A stretch of DNA of 52,453 bases from DASZXJ01 sp035545895 (GTDB taxonomy: Bacteria; Planctomycetota; Phycisphaerae; Tepidisphaerales; Tepidisphaeraceae): NCBI GenBank assembly GCA_035545895.1, contig DASZXJ010000027.1, positions 1 to 52,453 on the forward strand. The letters run 5' to 3'. The position numbers and the translations under genes are program-made. The first letter of the stretch is position 1; each line of letters opens with the position of its first letter. Under the pieces are notes generated by a model. That model was not told the DNA's origin. It worked only from the letters and a program-made list of their open reading frames with translations, and ran no database searches. Positions 49,471 through 52,453 of this stretch are shown piece by piece.

Positions 49471-49545
49471 CGCTACTTCTCTGCCGTCCTGATCCCCCCG
49501 CAAGATCAACGCGGCGTAGGGCTGGCGGACGGAGAGGGCTCGCAC
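49471..49545 (-). pseudogene. N-terminal relic of a second ASCH gene
   Basis: Starting with GTG at 49545, the frame reads MRALSVRQPYAALILRG, nearly identical to the intact ASCH protein start. An extra base then shifts the frame; in the shifted frame GIRTAEK continues the similarity (GIKTIEY in the intact gene) and meets a stop. Nothing after this resembles ASCH. It is a decayed duplicate, and the two ASCH copies bracket the 42.6-49.5 kb region in the same orientation. Confidence 0.78.
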
Positions 49546-49606
49546 GGTAATTGCCGTATCGGACAGGTGGTAGATATACTTGACTGAACGTCGCTGTCTA
49601 TAACCG

Positions 49607-50704
49607 ATGGGAATTCACTTGGCGGACGAACTCGAAATATCCGACGACTGGCTGCGTGACTTTTATAAGGAATGTGGCCGTGAGGTGACGCTTTCGTACA
49701 CTACGCTCAACCAAATGAAGAACTGGGCGATTGTGGTGCAAGGCACCATCATTGCGGCTGTTGCTGCATTCGGCCGTTCGGTTTACGCGACTGGGACAGC
49801 CACCGCCCCAAAAGAGATCGGCACTGCAATCGTGGTCGGGGCGGTGCTGGCACACCTTTTTACGATCCGGTTCATGATCCGGTCTATCCTGTGCTATATC
49901 AATCTGCTTCGGTGGAATATTTTGCAGGCTGCGATCGTACAATTAAAACTCCCGCTGGACGCGTCGACCGATCTTGTGAAGAGGCAAGCTGCTCTACGGG
50001 AAAAGATTCAGCAGTATTATCATGACTGGGCATCACCCATCCCGCGGGGAGCACAAATCGCTTCATGTCTGAAGCTTGGCTTTGGGCTGTTGCTCGCTCT
50101 TCCCACGGCGCTAGTAATTTGGGGTGCGTTTGCGCATTGGGACGTCCCTTGGGTACGCGGCCTCACGGTACTGGCGATTGCGGGGACGCTCATCGAGTTC
50201 TTCGATTTTCTGACGTCCCGATTTTTCGATACCCCGAAGAGGGCTGCAAAGCGAAGGAACAAGCGGCCTATATTTCCCGCTCCCTCTGGGACTCCGGGGT
50301 ACATCGTGCTTTGGGTGGCGAACGTCGGAGTGAGTAGTTGGATCGTCTTAGGAACCGACCAGATAAACTCTTTTGCGGCTCATCGTATGATTTTGATCGT
50401 GGTCGTTGCGTGCGCGCTCTATCTGGCGCTGTATGTCCTAGGTACGGGCTTCGCTCCGCGCCCGGAAAAACTTCGCCCTCATCTTCGACAGCTCCTAGCT
50501 GGTCTTGGGGCGATCACAGCACTGTCGGTGTTAGTGTCTTTTAATCGGATCGCCGTCCTCGTATCCACTGGCGCCGGTGTGCTTCTGATGTTACTGGCAC
50601 TCTTTCTGCGCCGCGGCAAAGGAGACAAGCGGTCCGTGACGACTCAGCCGGCAGGGGGCGAACAGAGCGCGACCCCGGTGGAGAAAACGTCAACAAGCGG
50701 CTAG
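49607..50704 (+). CDS. Membrane protein of unknown function
   Basis: This is a 365-residue protein. A cytoplasmic N-terminus (about 1-40) is followed by two membrane spans (about 45-60 and 72-100), a helical loop, and then about six more spans between 160 and 335, with a disordered charged tail. I do not recognise a family. It overlaps the methyltransferase gene tail-to-tail by 15 bases. No strong ribosome site is seen, so the start is the first ATG of the frame. Confidence 0.65.
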   Translation: MGIHLADELEISDDWLRDFYKECGREVTLSYTTLNQMKNWAIVVQGTIIAAVAAFGRSVYATGTATAPKEIGTAIVVGAVLAHLFTIRFMIRSILCYINLLRWNILQAAIVQLKLPLDASTDLVKRQAALREKIQQYYHDWASPIPRGAQIASCLKLGFGLLLALPTALVIWGAFAHWDVPWVRGLTVLAIAGTLIEFFDFLTSRFFDTPKRAAKRRNKRPIFPAPSGTPGYIVLWVANVGVSSWIVLGTDQINSFAAHRMILIVVVACALYLALYVLGTGFAPRPEKLRPHLRQLLAGLGAITALSVLVSFNRIAVLVSTGAGVLLMLLALFLRRGKGDKRSVTTQPAGGEQSATPVEKTSTSG

Positions 50705-51358
50705 TTTCGCAATTCCGTGAATGTTTTCAGGCGTCTCACATCGATACTTTTGAAGGGCCTCGAATTCCAAACCGTGTCGGCGTAAGAATGCTTCGAGTTC
50801 GGGTATCGAATATCCGCGCACGAACGCGCCACGCGGAGTGATTGATCCGTCACTATGAGGACATCGCTTGTAGTACCGGCCGCGAACGCCTGGATATCCT
50901 CTGACGGACAGAATTAGTCGCGAATTTGGACCCATCGCGTTCGCGATGCGAGCGAGCAGACGATTGCGATCGCGTGGCGGGCAGATTGTTTCAAATACAT
51001 ACGTAGCGATGATAACATCGAACCGGCCCCGCGGTACCTCGTCTTGTACGGTCCCGCCGGCATGTTGAAAATGCTGATACGCACTCGCAAAGCGGTTGAC
51101 TACACATCGCTGTTCAACCACAACCATTCTGCGCGGGGCAAACTCTCGCTGAACGAACAGCGCGTTGCGAAGGTTGCCCCCGCCGACCTCAAGGTACGTT
51201 TGATTCGCGGAGATGAAATCAAGTCCACCCACTCGCGTCACGGATTTGGCCGGGTTCGGAAATCCGGTTGCAGATCGGCCCGAATCAACAGCACAGAGAC
51301 ATTTTGCTGGAGAACCAGCAGAACGTCGCGCAGAAAGCTTTTCAAAGGGCTTCGCCAT
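50690..51358 (-). CDS. SAM-dependent methyltransferase
   Basis: This is a 222-residue class I methyltransferase. Motif I is TYLEVGGGNLRNALFV (about 55-70), motif II has MVVVEQ (acidic end of beta 2), and RFDVIIATYVFETI (about 110-123) is motif IV. The first 45 residues are basic and variable, and a later start cannot be excluded. The substrate could be a small molecule, protein or nucleic acid; no target domain is visible. It converges with the membrane protein gene. Confidence 0.75.
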   Translation of the reverse strand: MAKPFEKLSARRSAGSPAKCLCAVDSGRSATGFPNPAKSVTRVGGLDFISANQTYLEVGGGNLRNALFVQREFAPRRMVVVEQRCVVNRFASAYQHFQHAGGTVQDEVPRGRFDVIIATYVFETICPPRDRNRLLARIANAMGPNSRLILSVRGYPGVRGRYYKRCPHSDGSITPRGAFVRGYSIPELEAFLRRHGLEFEALQKYRCETPENIHGIAKLAAC

Positions 51359-51454
51359 CTATCTTGCCCGAGAGTGGAAATTGCGGAATCTAAAAAATCT
51401 GTAGCTGGTGACCACCAGGCGTGCCGAATGGATGGATGAATGAAGAGAAAGACA

Positions 51455-52453
51455 TTACGGGTTGGCCTTCTTGAAATCTGCCAGGTCTTTCTTGGCTTTG
51501 AGGAGCGAAAGTTCTTGTTGAAGTCGCTCGGTTTCTGCCTTCTGCTTATTCAGCTCCTCGTTTTGCTGGGCGGTTTTGATATCGGCGACCGTCTTGGTGA
51601 TGGTAGCAACCGAAGAATCGACGGACTTTAGACTGTCAATAGTCGTGCCAGATGTTTGTCCGTAACCGATAAGTGCACCAGTTGACGCGTCGAACTCACC
51701 TGTGGTCTTAAGCTTGGCCCACGTTTTCGACTTGGCCTGGGCGGCCATGATAGGGCCGAATTGCGCCATAGCGACTGACTGGTTGATGACTTCCGTAGGC
51801 TTGCCTTCTATTACGACTTCGACCGCGATGGGCACCATCTCTGGCCGACGGTACGCCAAGCCATCGATTGAAACACCTGCGCTCACTGGCGTTCTCGCGC
51901 GCACCGAGTCCGCTTTTGCGGTGCGGACCTTCAGTCGCACCTCAGGAAACTTGGTGGCGTCTGGTTGACCTCCGAAGAACGTTTCGGTGGGCTTGATGGT
52001 GAAGGTCGTTTCGGTATCGCCTTCGGCAATCGAGATACCGCGCGGCGCGTCCCCGGTCGCAGAAGCGGGATCAATTATCGCGACGAATTCGCGCTCTTCG
52101 GACTTTGCGCCTTGGCTGTCCGTCAGGGTTTTGAGCAAGTCTTGTAACGCCTTTCGCTCCTCCATAAGCGCGGTAATTCGGGCGACTCTCTTCTTTAGGG
52201 CATCGTCATCGTATGGAGGAGCTGGATTGGGCGGATTGCCGCTGGCTTTGAGCAATTCTACGGCATTCTGGGCCAGCCGTTCTTCTACAATCTTCGCGTC
52301 AGAATTCTCCCCCGAGATGGGGATGAAAATGAAAGCCCGTTGCTGTAACGATAGCCCAAGTTTATTGACGAGCGTCTCGTCAGGGAGCAACGGACCATGA
52401 GTAATGTACCTGTTTATGTCGGCCTGGACTATCACCAGGATTCCATTCAAGTT
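51455..52453 (-). CDS. Unrecognised protein, 5-prime end outside the window
   Basis: At least 332 residues are visible, and the frame is open through the right edge (NLNGILVIVQ...), so the true start may lie outside. The protein has a helical segment (about 90-120), a beta-rich middle with GVSIDGLAYRRPEMVPIAVEV, and a C-terminal coiled coil (about 285-325). GLAYRRP is faintly like DUF4831 proteins of Bacteroidetes, which is not enough for a call. No membrane segment is visible in the part seen. Confidence 0.6.
   Translation of the reverse strand, partial: NLNGILVIVQADINRYITHGPLLPDETLVNKLGLSLQQRAFIFIPISGENSDAKIVEERLAQNAVELLKASGNPPNPAPPYDDDALKKRVARITALMEERKALQDLLKTLTDSQGAKSEEREFVAIIDPASATGDAPRGISIAEGDTETTFTIKPTETFFGGQPDATKFPEVRLKVRTAKADSVRARTPVSAGVSIDGLAYRRPEMVPIAVEVVIEGKPTEVINQSVAMAQFGPIMAAQAKSKTWAKLKTTGEFDASTGALIGYGQTSGTTIDSLKSVDSSVATITKTVADIKTAQQNEELNKQKAETERLQQELSLLKAKKDLADFKKANP

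Overview
The window looks like an accessory region of a chromosome from a Gram-negative-type bacterium, most likely a planctomycete. The evidence is a DUF1844 gene beside an initiator tRNA, a planctomycete-type protein at 43.1 kb, moderately GC-rich DNA, and many lipoprotein, ExbB/ExbD-like and Trb envelope genes. The taxon is inferred, not proven. The left edge holds a scrap of an IS630-type transposase, a DUF1844 gene and tRNA-fMet (900-973). A tyrosine integrase (1141-2277) sits directly downstream of the tRNA, so the tRNA is the probable anchor of stacked mobile islands.

Island A (about 1.1-17.7 kb) is one long minus-strand run of 17 genes, read from 17.7 kb down to 2.4 kb. The first part encodes small and coiled-coil envelope proteins, a lipoprotein, ExbB-like, ExbD-like and TonB-like proteins and a polytopic membrane protein, many joined by ATGA overlaps. 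Next come a B12/radical SAM enzyme, a TrpXYZ-type ABC importer, a degenerate GHKL-type sensor, a receiver-domain protein and a small unknown protein. I do not recognise this combination as a described system.

At 17.8-18.05 kb lies a frameshifted relic of a second integrase, homologous to the last third of the first and lacking the catalytic tyrosine. It marks an older element. That element carries a RES/Xre toxin-antitoxin pair, an excisionase-like HTH protein, and a Trb-type conjugation cluster (trbC-D-E-J-J-L-F-G-I-DUF2274, 20.5-29.6 kb). The rest of the cluster (truncated traG, copG, trbB) lies inverted at 37.1-39.2 kb. No relaxase is seen, so the element is probably transfer-defective.

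Between the two trb halves is a candidate defence cargo (30.5-37.1 kb). A minus-strand operon encodes a multiubiquitin-type protein, a ThiF/E1-like enzyme and a DUF6527 protein. It is divergent from an Xre regulator, an SMC/RecF-like ATPase and a large protein with an aminoglycoside-phosphotransferase-like kinase domain. Two matching palindromes lie between the divergent promoters.

From 39.3 kb onward the region is a patchwork. It contains a probable structured RNA, a six-gene TerB/zinc-ribbon/membrane operon, an ASCH protein, fourteen 21-bp tandem repeats, a PIN toxin with a DUF104-type antitoxin, a GNAT protein, a truncated DUF932 gene, a large serine recombinase with DUF5372, a relic of a second ASCH gene, a membrane protein, a methyltransferase, and a partial protein running off the right end.
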